A stretch of DNA of 64,000 nt from Corynebacterium jeikeium. GTDB lineage: Bacteria > Actinomycetota > Actinomycetes > Mycobacteriales > Mycobacteriaceae. Under the pieces are notes generated by a model. It was not told the DNA's origin and made no database searches. It was given only the letters and a program-made list of their open reading frames with translations. Below are positions 1 to 9,956 of the stretch, in pieces; within the stretch, counting starts at the first letter, position 1; every line of letters starts with the position of its first letter. Made by a program: the position numbers and the translations under genes. The DNA is taken from the NCBI GenBank assembly GCA_003955985.1, contig CP033784.1, forward strand, positions 992,001 to 1,056,000. Direction: 5' to 3'.

Positions 1-2300
<2,300 letters not shown>

Positions 2301-2311
2301 GGGGCATCCTC

Positions 2312-2683
2312 ATGGCTGAAATCACCGCTGAACTGGTTGCCGTTGAGCGACCGCTCTGGAAGGGCAAGGCCACTTTGGTCTCTGCCCAGACCACCGAGGG
2401 TGAGATCGGCGTGCTGCCCGGACACCAGCCGTTGCTTGGCCAGCTGGTCAACAACGGCACGGTGACCATCAAGACCGCAGACGGCAAGGTTCTTGTCGCT
2501 TCGGTACAGGGTGGGTTCATTTCCGTGTCTACCTCGAAGGTTTCGATCCTCGCGGATAAGGCAGTCTGGGCTGACGAGGTTAACCTCTCCGAGGCCGAGT
2601 CCAACCTGACTTCGGATGACCCTGCAGTAAAGGCTCAGGCTGAGTCGGAGGTCCGCGCGGCTCGTCGCGCTTCCACCAACTAG
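2312..2683 (+). CDS. atpC: ATP synthase F1 epsilon subunit
   Basis: Epsilon is the small stalk subunit that binds gamma and can restrain ATP hydrolysis. The 123-residue product has the N-terminal beta-sandwich with the conserved [16 protein letters not shown] segment and a short C-terminal helical part ending VRAARRAST. It is the last gene of the atp operon: it follows atpD closely and is followed by a strong intrinsic terminator at 2734-2788. The helical C-terminus is shorter than in E. coli, as is common in actinobacteria. Confidence 0.97.
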   Translation: MAEITAELVAVERPLWKGKATLVSAQTTEGEIGVLPGHQPLLGQLVNNGTVTIKTADGKVLVASVQGGFISVSTSKVSILADKAVWADEVNLSEAESNLTSDDPAVKAQAESEVRAARRASTN

Positions 2684-2733
2684 TCTGTTCGCCTGAACAT
2701 CCGGTCGCACGACCGTATTCTTCCTGCTTCTTT

Positions 2734-2788
2734 AAACGGGGCGGGGAGCTCGCAAGAGAAATCTTGCCAGCTTCCCGCCCCGTTTTTC
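2734..2788 (+). terminator. Intrinsic terminator of the atp operon
   Basis: A G+C-rich arm AAACGGGGCGGGGA pairs with TCCCGCCCCGTTT, and the loop is about 23 nt. The right arm runs into a T tract (GTTTTTCTT). It lies about 50 nt after the atpC stop. Confidence 0.9.
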
Positions 2789-2882
2789 TTAGTTATTTTT
2801 CATGTCAGTGCAACAATCGGGTAGGGTTTGTAAAAAGCCTCTAATGCGCTTTTGAACCAAGGTTCGTCGTCTATTCACCCGG

Positions 2883-3404
2883 ATGCGAGGCTGGCAGATA
2901 GTGTTTTCAAGCGTAACCATGATGTCAATCATGTTCATGATTATCGGTGCGATGTTGATCGTCGGCGGGGTCCTTGCCCTGTGGCGTTTCGCCAGCCTGC
3001 ATGCAAAAGGTACTCCTGTTATTGCTCGTCGCCTTCCTGCAGGTGATGGCAGTCATTGGCGCCATGGTGTCATTGTTTATTCCGAGTCGACGTTGAAGAT
3101 GTACAAGCTACGTTCGCTGCGTCCTGGCTGTGATGCCGAATTTGCCCGTCACGATGTCACTATTGTGGATCGCCGAGATCCGACTGACATCGAGGCGGGT
3201 TTTTTCGCGCCCGGGCTTCGGGTAGTCAGGATTAAAACGGGGAAAAATACCGAATGGGAGTTTGCTGTGGACTCGTCCTCGGACACTGCGCTGGTGGCGT
3301 GGGTGGAGTCGAAGCCGTCGTCACGCCAGACTCGTGAGTTTCCTACAGACATTGAGCGCCGTTTCCGTTCGGCTTATAACCGTGGCCGGGGAAGTCAGTA
3401 CTAG
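2883..3404 (+). CDS. DUF2550 family membrane-anchored protein
   Basis: The product of 173 residues has one N-terminal membrane segment (about residues 8-36, rich in I, M, V and G) followed by a soluble domain. The domain contains WRHGVIVYSE and RIKTGKNTEWEFAVD. Its sequence and its place between atpC and nucS fit the actinobacterial DUF2550 family, which has no established function that I know of. The start is uncertain: the ATG used here has no clear ribosome site, and the ATG ATG pair at 2919-2924 would remove the first 12 residues and shorten the hydrophobic segment. The promoter is not clear. Confidence 0.85.
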   Translation: MRGWQIVFSSVTMMSIMFMIIGAMLIVGGVLALWRFASLHAKGTPVIARRLPAGDGSHWRHGVIVYSESTLKMYKLRSLRPGCDAEFARHDVTIVDRRDPTDIEAGFFAPGLRVVRIKTGKNTEWEFAVDSSSDTALVAWVESKPSSRQTREFPTDIERRFRSAYNRGRGSQY

Positions 3405-3469
3405 TCTCTTACGAGAGGCTATTGCTAAGGCTCTAGTGGGTATTGTTTTCTCCCGCGCGGCAGTCACGT

Positions 3470-3475
3470 TAGGGT
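3470..3475 (+). promoter_or_regulatory. Putative -10 box for leaderless nucS mRNA
   Basis: TAGGGT fits the corynebacterial TANNNT -10 consensus and ends 6 nt before the nucS ATG, so transcription would start at or next to the start codon. No convincing -35 hexamer was seen. Confidence 0.6.
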
Positions 3476-3481
3476 AGGGGA

Positions 3482-4174
3482 ATGCGCCTTGTGATTGCTG
3501 AATGCACCGTTGACTATGTCGGTCGCTTGAATGCCCATCTGCCTCATGCCCCGCGCTTGCTGTTGGTGAAAGCCGATGGGTCTGTTTCTGTGCATGCCGA
3601 CGACCGTGCATATAAGCCTCTAAACTGGATGACACCGCCGTGCACGCTGACGGAGAAGGATATTCTCGACGAGTCGGGTGAAGACACTGGTGAAAAGCTC
3701 TGGGTCGTTGAGAATAAGAAGGGCGAGCAGCTTCGTATCACTATCGGCAAGGTGCTGGCTGATAGCACGTACGAACTGGGAGAGGACCCTGGCCTGGAGA
3801 AGGACGGGGTAGAAGCGCATCTACAGGAACTGCTTGCAGATCAGTTCACAACGTTCGGCGAGGGCTACACCCTGATTAGGCGCGAATACCCAACCCCGAT
3901 TGGGCCGGTGGATCTGCTTGGCCGCGACGAAAACGGCGCCACTGTTGCAGTAGAGGTTAAGCGTCGGGGCGGTATCGATGGTGTTGAGCAGCTAACCCGT
4001 TACTTGGAGATGCTGAACCGCGATGAGCTGTTGGCACCGGTGGAAGGGATTTTTGCTGCCCAGGAGATTAAGCCACAGGCCAAGACTCTGGCAGAGGATC
4101 GTGGGATTCGCTGTGTGACCGTGGATTACGACGCCCTGCGTGGCCTGGAGTCCAATGAATTGCGGTTATTCTAG
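3482..4174 (+). CDS. nucS: Mismatch-specific endonuclease NucS/EndoMS
   Basis: NucS cuts both strands at mismatched bases and carries the mutation-avoidance role that MutS/MutL have elsewhere; most actinobacteria lack MutSL. The 230-residue product has an N-terminal DNA-binding and dimerisation domain and a C-terminal RecB-like nuclease domain. Nuclease residues visible are D144 in GPVDLLG and E158/K160 in [10 protein letters not shown], the PD-(D/E)XK core. The extreme C-terminus LRLF matches the clamp-interacting tail described for corynebacterial EndoMS, from general knowledge. The next gene starts 2 nt after the stop, so the two are probably cotranscribed. Confidence 0.97.
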   Translation: MRLVIAECTVDYVGRLNAHLPHAPRLLLVKADGSVSVHADDRAYKPLNWMTPPCTLTEKDILDESGEDTGEKLWVVENKKGEQLRITIGKVLADSTYELGEDPGLEKDGVEAHLQELLADQFTTFGEGYTLIRREYPTPIGPVDLLGRDENGATVAVEVKRRGGIDGVEQLTRYLEMLNRDELLAPVEGIFAAQEIKPQAKTLAEDRGIRCVTVDYDALRGLESNELRLF

Positions 4175-4176
4175 CC

Positions 4177-4536
4177 ATGCCTAGGCGAAACCACAAGCGG
4201 CGCGGTAATCAACGAGGCAACCAACGCGGCGGGCGTAATAACCACGGCCAGAATCGCGGCAGCCTGCCCGCATTTGGCAGTTCTTTCCAAAACACCCGCA
4301 CTGAATCCGGGCCTGCCGGTTGGCAGGACGTGGACTTTGCGGTGCGTAACATCAGCGCTGGCCAGTCGAACAAGGTTTATCGCTGTCCAGGGTGCGACCA
4401 GGAAATCATGCCCGGGACCTCGCACATCGTAGCTTGGCCGCAGGATTATGGTGCAGGCGCCGATGACCGGCGCCATTGGCACACTAACTGCTGGCGCAAT
4501 AGAGCTCACCGCACTATCACGCGCCGCTGGGGATAG
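4177..4536 (+). CDS. Small basic protein with a zinc-ribbon-like motif
   Basis: The function is not known. The 119-residue product starts with a highly basic, Arg/Asn/Gly-rich stretch of about 30 residues (RRGNQRGNQRGG and similar), which suggests nucleic-acid binding. The C-terminal half contains CPGC, then HIVAW, and later RRHWHTNCW. The spacing of these Cys and His residues resembles a treble-clef or HNH-type zinc site. Proteins at this position downstream of nucS are often labelled 'ATP/GTP-binding protein', but no P-loop is present. The 2-nt distance from nucS suggests a shared transcript and perhaps a role in DNA transactions; that is inference. Confidence 0.8.
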   Translation: MPRRNHKRRGNQRGNQRGGRNNHGQNRGSLPAFGSSFQNTRTESGPAGWQDVDFAVRNISAGQSNKVYRCPGCDQEIMPGTSHIVAWPQDYGAGADDRRHWHTNCWRNRAHRTITRRWG

Positions 4537-4538
4537 AT

Positions 4539-4991
4539 TTACTTAGCCGGCTCAACGAGCTCCAGCAGGACGCCGCCGGCATCCTTCGGGTGGATGAAGT
4601 TGATGCGCGAACCTGCGGTACCGATCTTCGGCTCCGGGTACAGCACCCGGGTGCCCTGCTCCTTCAGGTGCGCCATCAGTGCCTCCAGATCAGTGACGCG
4701 AACTGCGTACTGCTGGATTCCTGGACCCTTCTTGTCCAGGTACTTTGCAATCGTGGACTGGTCATTCAGTGGCGCGAGAATCTGAACCAGAGTGCCACCT
4801 TCAACCTTGTCGGCCGGGCCGACCATGGCCTCGTGGACGCCCTGCTCTTCATTGACTTCATCGTGGTAGTTGATGAAACCAAGGTTTGCGCGGTACCACT
4901 CAATAGCGGCATCAAAATCCGGGACTGCGACGCCGACGTGATCGACAGCGACTACGTACTTATGGGGAACGGGAATCTGTGTCTCACTCAT
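4539..4991 (-). CDS. mce: Methylmalonyl-CoA epimerase
   Basis: The enzyme interconverts (R)- and (S)-methylmalonyl-CoA in propionyl-CoA metabolism. The 150-residue product has the VOC/glyoxalase fold signature: VDHVGVAVPDFDAAIEWY at the N-terminus, then EQGVHEAMV, and ending RINFIHPKDAGGVLLELVEP. The metal-ligand pattern expected of the family (an early His, a central His, a late Glu) is visible. The ATG at 4989-4991 was chosen because the longer open frame upstream is low-complexity sequence that runs over the neighbouring gene, and a TACCCT -10 box sits 7 nt upstream of this ATG. It is transcribed divergently from the gene at 5023. Confidence 0.93.
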   Translation of the reverse strand: MSETQIPVPHKYVVAVDHVGVAVPDFDAAIEWYRANLGFINYHDEVNEEQGVHEAMVGPADKVEGGTLVQILAPLNDQSTIAKYLDKKGPGIQQYAVRVTDLEALMAHLKEQGTRVLYPEPKIGTAGSRINFIHPKDAGGVLLELVEPAK

Positions 4992-4998
4992 AGTTTCC

Positions 4999-5004
4999 AG
5001 GGTA
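4999..5004 (-). promoter_or_regulatory. Putative -10 box for leaderless mce mRNA
   Basis: On the minus strand the hexamer reads TACCCT and ends 7 nt before the mce ATG. It lies only 5 nt from the divergent -10 box at 5010-5015. Confidence 0.55.
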
Positions 5005-5009
5005 CTCGC

Positions 5010-5015
5010 TATTAT
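5010..5015 (+). promoter_or_regulatory. Putative -10 box for the leaderless gene at 5023
   Basis: TATTAT ends 7 nt before the ATG at 5023. The whole divergent promoter pair, with both start codons, is contained in about 37 bp. Confidence 0.6.
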
Positions 5016-5022
5016 CGGCGCC

Positions 5023-5328
5023 ATGATTGTCGCATTTTCTGTTGCCCCCACTTTCTCCGATCCTGAGCAGGGAATGGCTGAGGCCGTTGCTGAAGCCGTG
5101 CGTGTTGTGCGCGAATCTGGCCTGCCCAACGAGACCAATGCCATGTTCACCCTTGTTGAAGGCGAATGGGATGAGGTGATGGATGTCATTAAGCGAGCCA
5201 CGGAAGCAGTCAGCCGTGTCAGTCCGCGCACTTCTCTGGTCATCAAGGCGGACATTCGCAACGGATATACCGGGCAGCTGCGTGCGAAAGTGGATGCGGT
5301 CGAGGATGCGCTGAAAGCCACCGACTAG
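5023..5328 (+). CDS. MTH1187/DUF77 family thiamine-binding-like protein
   Basis: The 101-residue product is a small single-domain protein beginning MIVAFSVAPTFSDPEQG. It contains the conserved segments GLPNETNAMFTLVEGEWDEVM and SLVIKADIRNGYTGQL. These match the MTH1187/YkoF-like (DUF77) family, which forms ferredoxin-like tetramers. Some members bind thiamine or related pyrimidines; the ligand here is not predictable from sequence. The gene diverges from mce. It is a full-length member with no truncation. Confidence 0.88.
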   Translation: MIVAFSVAPTFSDPEQGMAEAVAEAVRVVRESGLPNETNAMFTLVEGEWDEVMDVIKRATEAVSRVSPRTSLVIKADIRNGYTGQLRAKVDAVEDALKATD

Positions 5329-5350
5329 TCTCTTGTTCGGATTGGACACG

Positions 5351-5385
5351 TAGGCTCTACATAGGTCTTCACATAGGCTTTACGA
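5351..5385. repeat. Three imperfect 11-12 bp direct repeats
   Basis: TAGGCTCTACA, TAGGTCTTCACA and TAGGCTTTACG follow each other directly in the short gap before the gene at 5412. They could be a regulator-binding array or a local slippage product; several copies also resemble a TANNNT -10 box. Confidence 0.45.
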
Positions 5386-5411
5386 CGACACTGGAGAGGA
5401 ACCCTTTTACG

Positions 5412-6461
5412 ATGCCAGCTGGACATGGTCACGCCCATGGCCATTCTCATGGTCACTCGCATGGAGCACACGGTCACCGCGAGTGCTCGACTCCGCCACC
5501 ACCGCCCGGCACGGTTGATTTGGAGCAGCTCCACCAGCGCGCCGAAGCCGAACGTAAACGCCGAGAGGAGATCGAGCGGGCAACCAGTGATCAGGGAAAT
5601 GGGCTTCCTCCTGTAGTTGAGATTGCCCCGCAGACTCTTGAGGCAGAAGTCGTTCTGCGCTCGGAGCAGGTACCGGTAATTGTCTTGATCGGCATGGCTG
5701 GAGCAGCTGATTCGCTGCGTCTTCGGGCTGAGCTAGAAGGCATGGCTCGTGAGGCCAATTTGAACTGGATCCTGGCGTGGGCAGATGCTGAGGAGCATCC
5801 ACAGCTGGCCCAGGCATTCGGTGTGCAGGCAGTGCCGACAGTCACGGCTGTGGCTATGGGCAGTCCCATTGGCATGTTTGTGGGTGAGAAAACCAGGGAT
5901 TGGCTGGAGCAGTGGCTGGCGCAGGTTATGGAGGCCACTCGGGGGCGTCTCAAGGGGTTGCCGGCGGGAACTCGTATGGCTGGGGAGGGCAGCGGGCCGG
6001 AGGCTCCGGAGCCTACTGACTTCTTCGGCAATCCCGTACCCACCGATGACCCGCGTTTGGAGCAGGCCGAAGAGTTGCTCGAGGAGGGCAATTTCGACGG
6101 AGCGTTGGAGCTGTATGACGCTATGCTGCAGTCCGAGCCCGCAAATCAGGGGCTGAAGCGCGCTCACGCGAATGTGTCCTTCTTCGCCCGCGCTGCCAAA
6201 ATCGATCGCAGCGCAGATCCAATTGCAAAGGCCGACGCTGCGCCGAAGGACGTCGCGCTCGCCCTCGATGCCGCGGATGTCACGATGCTTGTCGACGATC
6301 CAGCGAAGGCGCTCGATCGTTTGTTGAAGTTGCTCCCGCAGGTGTTTGGCGATGACCGTGAGGCCATCAAGTCGCGTCTACTAGAGCTGCTTGTGCTATT
6401 CGATACCGCAGATCCAGTGGCATTGGATGCACGCCGGAGGATGGCTAGCGCACTGTACTAG
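5412..6461 (+). CDS. Thioredoxin-fold/TPR protein (CnoX/YbbN-like) with His-rich N-terminus
   Basis: The 349-residue product has three parts. Residues 1-22 are a Gly/His/Ala/Ser run with nine histidines at near-alternate positions, a likely metal-binding segment. After a charged helix (about 35-60) comes a thioredoxin-like domain (about 70-175, ending with cis-Pro-like GVQAVPTVTAVAMG). The CxxC motif is absent: the equivalent stretch reads GMAGAADS. The C-terminal part (about 200-349) is helical and TPR-like (RLEQAEELLEEGNFDGALELY). This matches the actinobacterial protein next to glgB (Rv1324 type) and the CnoX co-chaperone family in architecture. A holdase or co-chaperone role is inferred, not a disulfide reductase. 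GAGAGGAA lies upstream of the ATG. Confidence 0.88.
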   Translation: MPAGHGHAHGHSHGHSHGAHGHRECSTPPPPPGTVDLEQLHQRAEAERKRREEIERATSDQGNGLPPVVEIAPQTLEAEVVLRSEQVPVIVLIGMAGAADSLRLRAELEGMAREANLNWILAWADAEEHPQLAQAFGVQAVPTVTAVAMGSPIGMFVGEKTRDWLEQWLAQVMEATRGRLKGLPAGTRMAGEGSGPEAPEPTDFFGNPVPTDDPRLEQAEELLEEGNFDGALELYDAMLQSEPANQGLKRAHANVSFFARAAKIDRSADPIAKADAAPKDVALALDAADVTMLVDDPAKALDRLLKLLPQVFGDDREAIKSRLLELLVLFDTADPVALDARRRMASALY

Positions 6462-6492
6462 GAGTACTGGACTAGGGGCACTGTACTAGGAG
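6450..6492. repeat. Duplicated 15-bp gene 3' end including the stop codon
   Basis: GCACTGTACTAGGAG occurs at 6450-6464, where it contains the last codons and TAG stop of the preceding gene, and again at 6478-6492, 28 bp later. This looks like a local duplication of the gene end. Confidence 0.7.
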
Positions 6493-6512
6493 CCTGGAAA
6501 GCGCTCAGGCTC

Positions 6513-6908
6513 CTAGCTTGAAGCGTCGGTGTATGGCCAGTCATCCGGAGCCATGAAGTAGTAGACGCTGCCCATTACAGCGGCCATAAACGCCATTAGC
6601 AACAGGAAAAGTGTTGCTTTCATTGCCACATGACGCTCCGCATACCAGGCGTAAAAGGCGTCCAATTTTGCTGCCAACCAGATGTTCAGGCGACGTGTCG
6701 GCGGATGCACCAACGAGAGAATTCCCAGTGCAACAAAGATGCAGAGCCATCCGGGAGCAGGAGTTGGCAAAATGATAATGCCAACAATGAGCAATACGAA
6801 GCCTGCGACGAGAAGAACCGGGGAGAGTACCGGCCCATACCAGGTGTTGCGCATATGGGCATGGCGAATCTGCATGCGGTCCATCAAGCGATGTACCTTT
6901 TCCTTCAT
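6513..6908 (-). CDS. TIGR02611-type small membrane protein (PGPGW motif family)
   Basis: The 131-residue product has a basic N-terminus (MKEKVHRLMDRMQIRHAHM), then two hydrophobic segments at about residues 28-47 and 50-65 separated by the motif PTPAPGWLCIF. A third hydrophobic segment is near 95-118 (ATLFLLLMAFMAAVMGSVYY). This arrangement fits the actinobacterial TIGR02611/PGPGW membrane family, of unknown function. GGAGGAAG upstream of the ATG is a good ribosome site. It is convergent with the gene ending at 6461. Confidence 0.85.
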   Translation of the reverse strand: MKEKVHRLMDRMQIRHAHMRNTWYGPVLSPVLLVAGFVLLIVGIIILPTPAPGWLCIFVALGILSLVHPPTRRLNIWLAAKLDAFYAWYAERHVAMKATLFLLLMAFMAAVMGSVYYFMAPDDWPYTDASS

Positions 6909-7241
6909 TGCGATTCACTTCCTCCGATTTTCGGTGCCGTGCGCTATTTCTAGCAGCGGTCTCGGACGAGGCATCGTTGAAGCATTAAGCATCAAATGTG
7001 CAGCTCAACTGCCTGGGTGCACCGTTGGACATTGATTCTTTTAATCATGTCTATATTTAATCCATTGTTGCACAAAAGCTGCGCCCCAGTGCAACGAGAT
7101 TTTTCGGAAGGTGGTAATCTTCCAACAGTTCTCAGTGGTTTACAGCAGTTACCACTGCATCTCATCCACCTGTTCACCTCAGACAGTTCATACTGCGCTA
7201 GGTGCCTTTGGTCTTCAGTTTTCTGCAGCCAGGAGTTTTGC
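6909..7241. other. Divergent intergenic region with a palindromic operator candidate
   Basis: This 333-base region separates the divergent genes at 6908 and 7242. The clearest structure is the inverted repeat CAGTGGT-N11-ACCACTG at 7133-7157, about 85 nt upstream of the lipoprotein start, whose spacer is itself partly symmetric. It is a candidate operator for a dimeric regulator. No confident -35/-10 pair and no small ORF were identified. Confidence 0.5.
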
Positions 7242-8414
7242 ATGCGACTTCGCCCCAAAGCCCTTCGCGCTACTTCCGCCTCGGTCATTGTTGCGCTTTC
7301 GGCCTCGACTCTGTTGGCGGGGTGCACCATCGATGTCCCAAGCACCACCGGGTCCAAGGCCACCACTGCTACCACAAAACCTAATGCTCCAGATAACGGT
7401 TGGGATGCTTCCGAGGAAGTCACCTGGTCTGATGCACAGGACGTCCTCGATACTGCGGCTAAGAGTTTCTCCGACAACTATGGCATTGATTTAGGTGTCT
7501 ATTTGCGTGTCATTGACGGTCCATACAAAGGGCTCACGGCGTCGGTAGGCGAGGATACGAAGGAGTACTCCGCATCGACCATCAAGGCTCCGTTAGTGGT
7601 TACTGCGCTGAAGAAATTCGGCGATGACCTAGACAAGACGGTGACGGTCGATTGGGACAATGGTGTTGGCGGAAGCGTGATTGGCCCTGGCCAATACACG
7701 CTCGACGGGCTGTTGCAGTACGTGATGCGGTATTCGGACAACACCGCGGCGAATGGGTTGATTGACGCTGTCGCTGGTTTCGACGAGGTCAACAAAACCA
7801 TCAAGGAAGCCGGTGTTGATGACAAGCGCTACCACCTGGGCAACAAGTTCAACATCCCCAATCCCAGCGGTGATCGGTCCTGGTTTACTCCCTCTCAAGC
7901 TGCGCTGTTCATGGCACGTCTCCAGGAAGTGGCCGATGGCACCTCAAAGCACAACTTCATTACCAAGGACACGGCACAAACTGCATTGACCTACCTCACT
8001 TACGGTGGTTCGCAGAAGTTTGTGATGTACGTCGGCTCCGCAGTCCAGAAGACCGGTGACACTGCCGAGGGCGTTAATGACCACGGTATTTTGTACACCG
8101 CAGCCGGACCCATCGCTTACGCCATTACGACGCGCTTTGATGAGGTGCCGCTCAATGAGCTTACCGACGGCCTGCTCGGCCAGCTGGGTTCCCAAATAGC
8201 CCCGCTTCTGCCGGATTACAATCGCCTTGGTAAGGATGGCAAGCCACTGACTGCCAAGCAGGCTGCGACGTGGAGCGCGGATGAGGATGGCGACGGCATT
8301 CCGGATCGCATCGGAACCGACAGCATGGATGGATCCGCGTACACCGATGATTCAGATTCTGCGAATTACAACGAATCTTTGGAACCTGACTGGTTCAATC
8401 CGTTCCGAGGATAA
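7242..8414 (+). CDS. Lipoprotein with class A beta-lactamase-like serine hydrolase domain
   Basis: The 390-residue product has a lipoprotein signal peptide with lipobox LLAGC (Cys28), so the mature protein should be anchored on the outer face of the membrane. A Thr/Ser/Pro linker follows. The hydrolase domain has the three active-site motifs of the penicillin-binding/beta-lactamase fold: S112-T-I-K115, S165-D-N167 and K270-T-G272. The omega-loop glutamate of true class A lactamases was not recognised, so a cell-wall or non-lactamase role is as likely as drug resistance. The C-terminal tail has a calcium-site-like DEDGDGIPDRIGTD stretch near residue 350. AGGAG at 7231-7235 selects this ATG over the longer open frame upstream. 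Confidence 0.88.
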   Translation: MRLRPKALRATSASVIVALSASTLLAGCTIDVPSTTGSKATTATTKPNAPDNGWDASEEVTWSDAQDVLDTAAKSFSDNYGIDLGVYLRVIDGPYKGLTASVGEDTKEYSASTIKAPLVVTALKKFGDDLDKTVTVDWDNGVGGSVIGPGQYTLDGLLQYVMRYSDNTAANGLIDAVAGFDEVNKTIKEAGVDDKRYHLGNKFNIPNPSGDRSWFTPSQAALFMARLQEVADGTSKHNFITKDTAQTALTYLTYGGSQKFVMYVGSAVQKTGDTAEGVNDHGILYTAAGPIAYAITTRFDEVPLNELTDGLLGQLGSQIAPLLPDYNRLGKDGKPLTAKQAATWSADEDGDGIPDRIGTDSMDGSAYTDDSDSANYNESLEPDWFNPFRG

Positions 8415-8439
8415 AACCTGGATACGCTCCCCAAAACAA

Positions 8440-8501
8440 AATTGCCCGTGTGTCAGGTTTTCAGGCCGAAACTCAGATCACTGAAAACCGTGCAGCACGG
8501 G
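8440..8501 (+). terminator. Terminator interrupted by the IS element
   Basis: The outer left arm AATTGCCCGTG (8440-8450) originally paired with CACGGGCAATT, whose intact copy now lies beyond the IS at 9910-9920. An inner stem GGTTTTCAG (8456-8464) / CTGAAAACC (8481-8489) remains. Only the 6-bp CACGGG target duplicate (8496-8501) is left as the near right arm. The terminator probably served both the lipoprotein gene and the convergent glgB. Confidence 0.7.
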
Positions 8502-9909
8502 CGGGTTAAGTGACAAAAAGTGTGTCCGCTCGGTGTGTCGCCGGGTGGGCCCTTTTTATCTCATGGGCCCTTTCCGGATTCCTATGTTGTGTTGGTATTC
8601 GGTTGGGATAGCGTTGTCGTAGAAGGCTGGTCGTCCTGTTTCGTGGTCGGCTTTGTTGTGGTCTTCTGGGACAAGATCGTTGACTTTGGCGAGTTGATCT
8701 TGTCCGTAATTGCACTGCCTGGCGATCTTTAGCGGGTCGTCAGGCAGTTGCGTTTTCGAGTGCAGGTACCACTCGAGCATTTTGCGTTGGCGTTCCCCGG
8801 ACCTGCCGCGATGCGCGTCGGCGATGCGTTTGAGCTGGGCGTTGACGCCGCCTTCCAGACTGTTGGTTGTTGATGCCCAGCGCTGTGGTTCGAGTGCTTC
8901 TGGTGGTGGCTGCAGGTAGGTAAACAGCCAGTTATTGCGCGATAGGTGCAGCAGTGAGTTGTATGCCTTGCGAACTCGCAGGTGGGTCCATTCCCACTGG
9001 TTGTTGAGGGTGCGGCGTTCTTTGGGGAGGGGTGTTTTTTCGTTGAGGAATGCTTTGAATACCTGTCCGAAGTCATGCAGGCGCAGCGTCCACTCCCGTG
9101 CCTGGTCGAGTGTGGCGATACGGGTCAGTTTCAACGCCAGGGCGTAGATAGCTTTGCCTGCGTCGGTGCGTGGACGGCTGGTGGTGTAGCGACGGACCAC
9201 GCGTTGGGCATGGACAAGGCAGCGTTGGATGCGGGTGGTTGGCCAGCAGGTTTTGATTGCTGAGTAGGCGCCTTGGCCACCGTCGAGGACAACGCATAGT
9301 GGTGGGGCGATGTTTTTGAGTAGTTGGGTGTAGGCGTGGGCGGTTTCGCGTTGTGTCCAGTGCCATGCGATGACGTGGTCGTGGCTGGCTGCCACAAGTA
9401 AGCAGCCAGCGTCGGTGTAGGTGCCGTCGATGAAGATTTGGTCGTAGACCCGGTTGGGATCGGGGGTGTTAGGGACATCGATAAGCCACAATGAGGTGAA
9501 CCGGCGGTCGAGTGTGCGCCGGGAGACATTCAAGGTGTCGGCCACCTTGGTTAAAGAAGCAGTGCCGGTGACGTAGGTGTGAAACGCTTTGAAATCCCGG
9601 GTGTGGGTCTGATCGGGGCGGTGTCGTGTTGTTGAGCATCCGCAGTCAGGGTTTTTGCATCGCCACCTGGTTGTCCCTTTGGTTGTGGTGCCGTTTTTCT
9701 TCATTTGCCCAGCGCATATAGGGCATCGGGGTCTGTTTGGAGTCACCCAGAAAGACAACCAGGCCCCTGTTACCACATGCAGGAGCCATTCCGGTGGATT
9801 GAGCAAGAAACGGGCCTGAATAAGGTCTGGAACCTTATATAAGCCCGTTTTATGCGGCCTGACCAGCAAATAGGCTGAAAATCAGACACACTTTTTGTCA
9901 CTTAACCCG
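8502..9909 (-). mobile_element. IS256-superfamily (IS1249-like) insertion sequence
   Basis: The element is about 1.4 kb with near-perfect 25-bp terminal inverted repeats beginning CGGGTTAAGTGACAAAAAGT at both ends (8502-8526 and, inverted, 9885-9909). It is flanked by a 6-bp direct repeat CACGGG (8496-8501 and 9910-9915), the target duplication. One transposase gene fills it. Ends, duplication and gene are all intact, so the insertion looks recent and possibly active. The family name is from recognition of the transposase type, not from a database search. Confidence 0.88.
8556..9869 (-). CDS. Transposase, IS256/IS1249 type
   Basis: The 437-residue product has an N-terminal zinc-ribbon (CPICAGQM ... 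RWRCKNPDCGC), then a helix-turn-helix-like stretch (SLTKVADTLNVSRRTLDRRF). The DDE catalytic core follows: D in IFIDGTYTDAG, D in CVVLDGGQGAYSA and E in NSLEGGVNAQLKR. This order is that of the MULE/IS256 class. The frame has no stop or frameshift. The start at 9867-9869 is TTG; no ATG lies near the N-terminus, and the frame opens about 15 nt inside the right inverted repeat. Confidence 0.88.
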   Translation of the reverse strand: MLVRPHKTGLYKVPDLIQARFLLNPPEWLLHVVTGAWLSFWVTPNRPRCPICAGQMKKNGTTTKGTTRWRCKNPDCGCSTTRHRPDQTHTRDFKAFHTYVTGTASLTKVADTLNVSRRTLDRRFTSLWLIDVPNTPDPNRVYDQIFIDGTYTDAGCLLVAASHDHVIAWHWTQRETAHAYTQLLKNIAPPLCVVLDGGQGAYSAIKTCWPTTRIQRCLVHAQRVVRRYTTSRPRTDAGKAIYALALKLTRIATLDQAREWTLRLHDFGQVFKAFLNEKTPLPKERRTLNNQWEWTHLRVRKAYNSLLHLSRNNWLFTYLQPPPEALEPQRWASTTNSLEGGVNAQLKRIADAHRGRSGERQRKMLEWYLHSKTQLPDDPLKIARQCNYGQDQLAKVNDLVPEDHNKADHETGRPAFYDNAIPTEYQHNIGIRKGPMR

Positions 9910-9956
9910 CACGGGCAATTCCTATGAGATTGTCTTTTGTTTGGCTTGATTCGGGA

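Noticed and set aside
4992..5321. An N-terminal extension of mce of about 110 residues
   Set aside because: It is Ser/Thr/Met-rich shadow sequence antisense to the gene at 5023.
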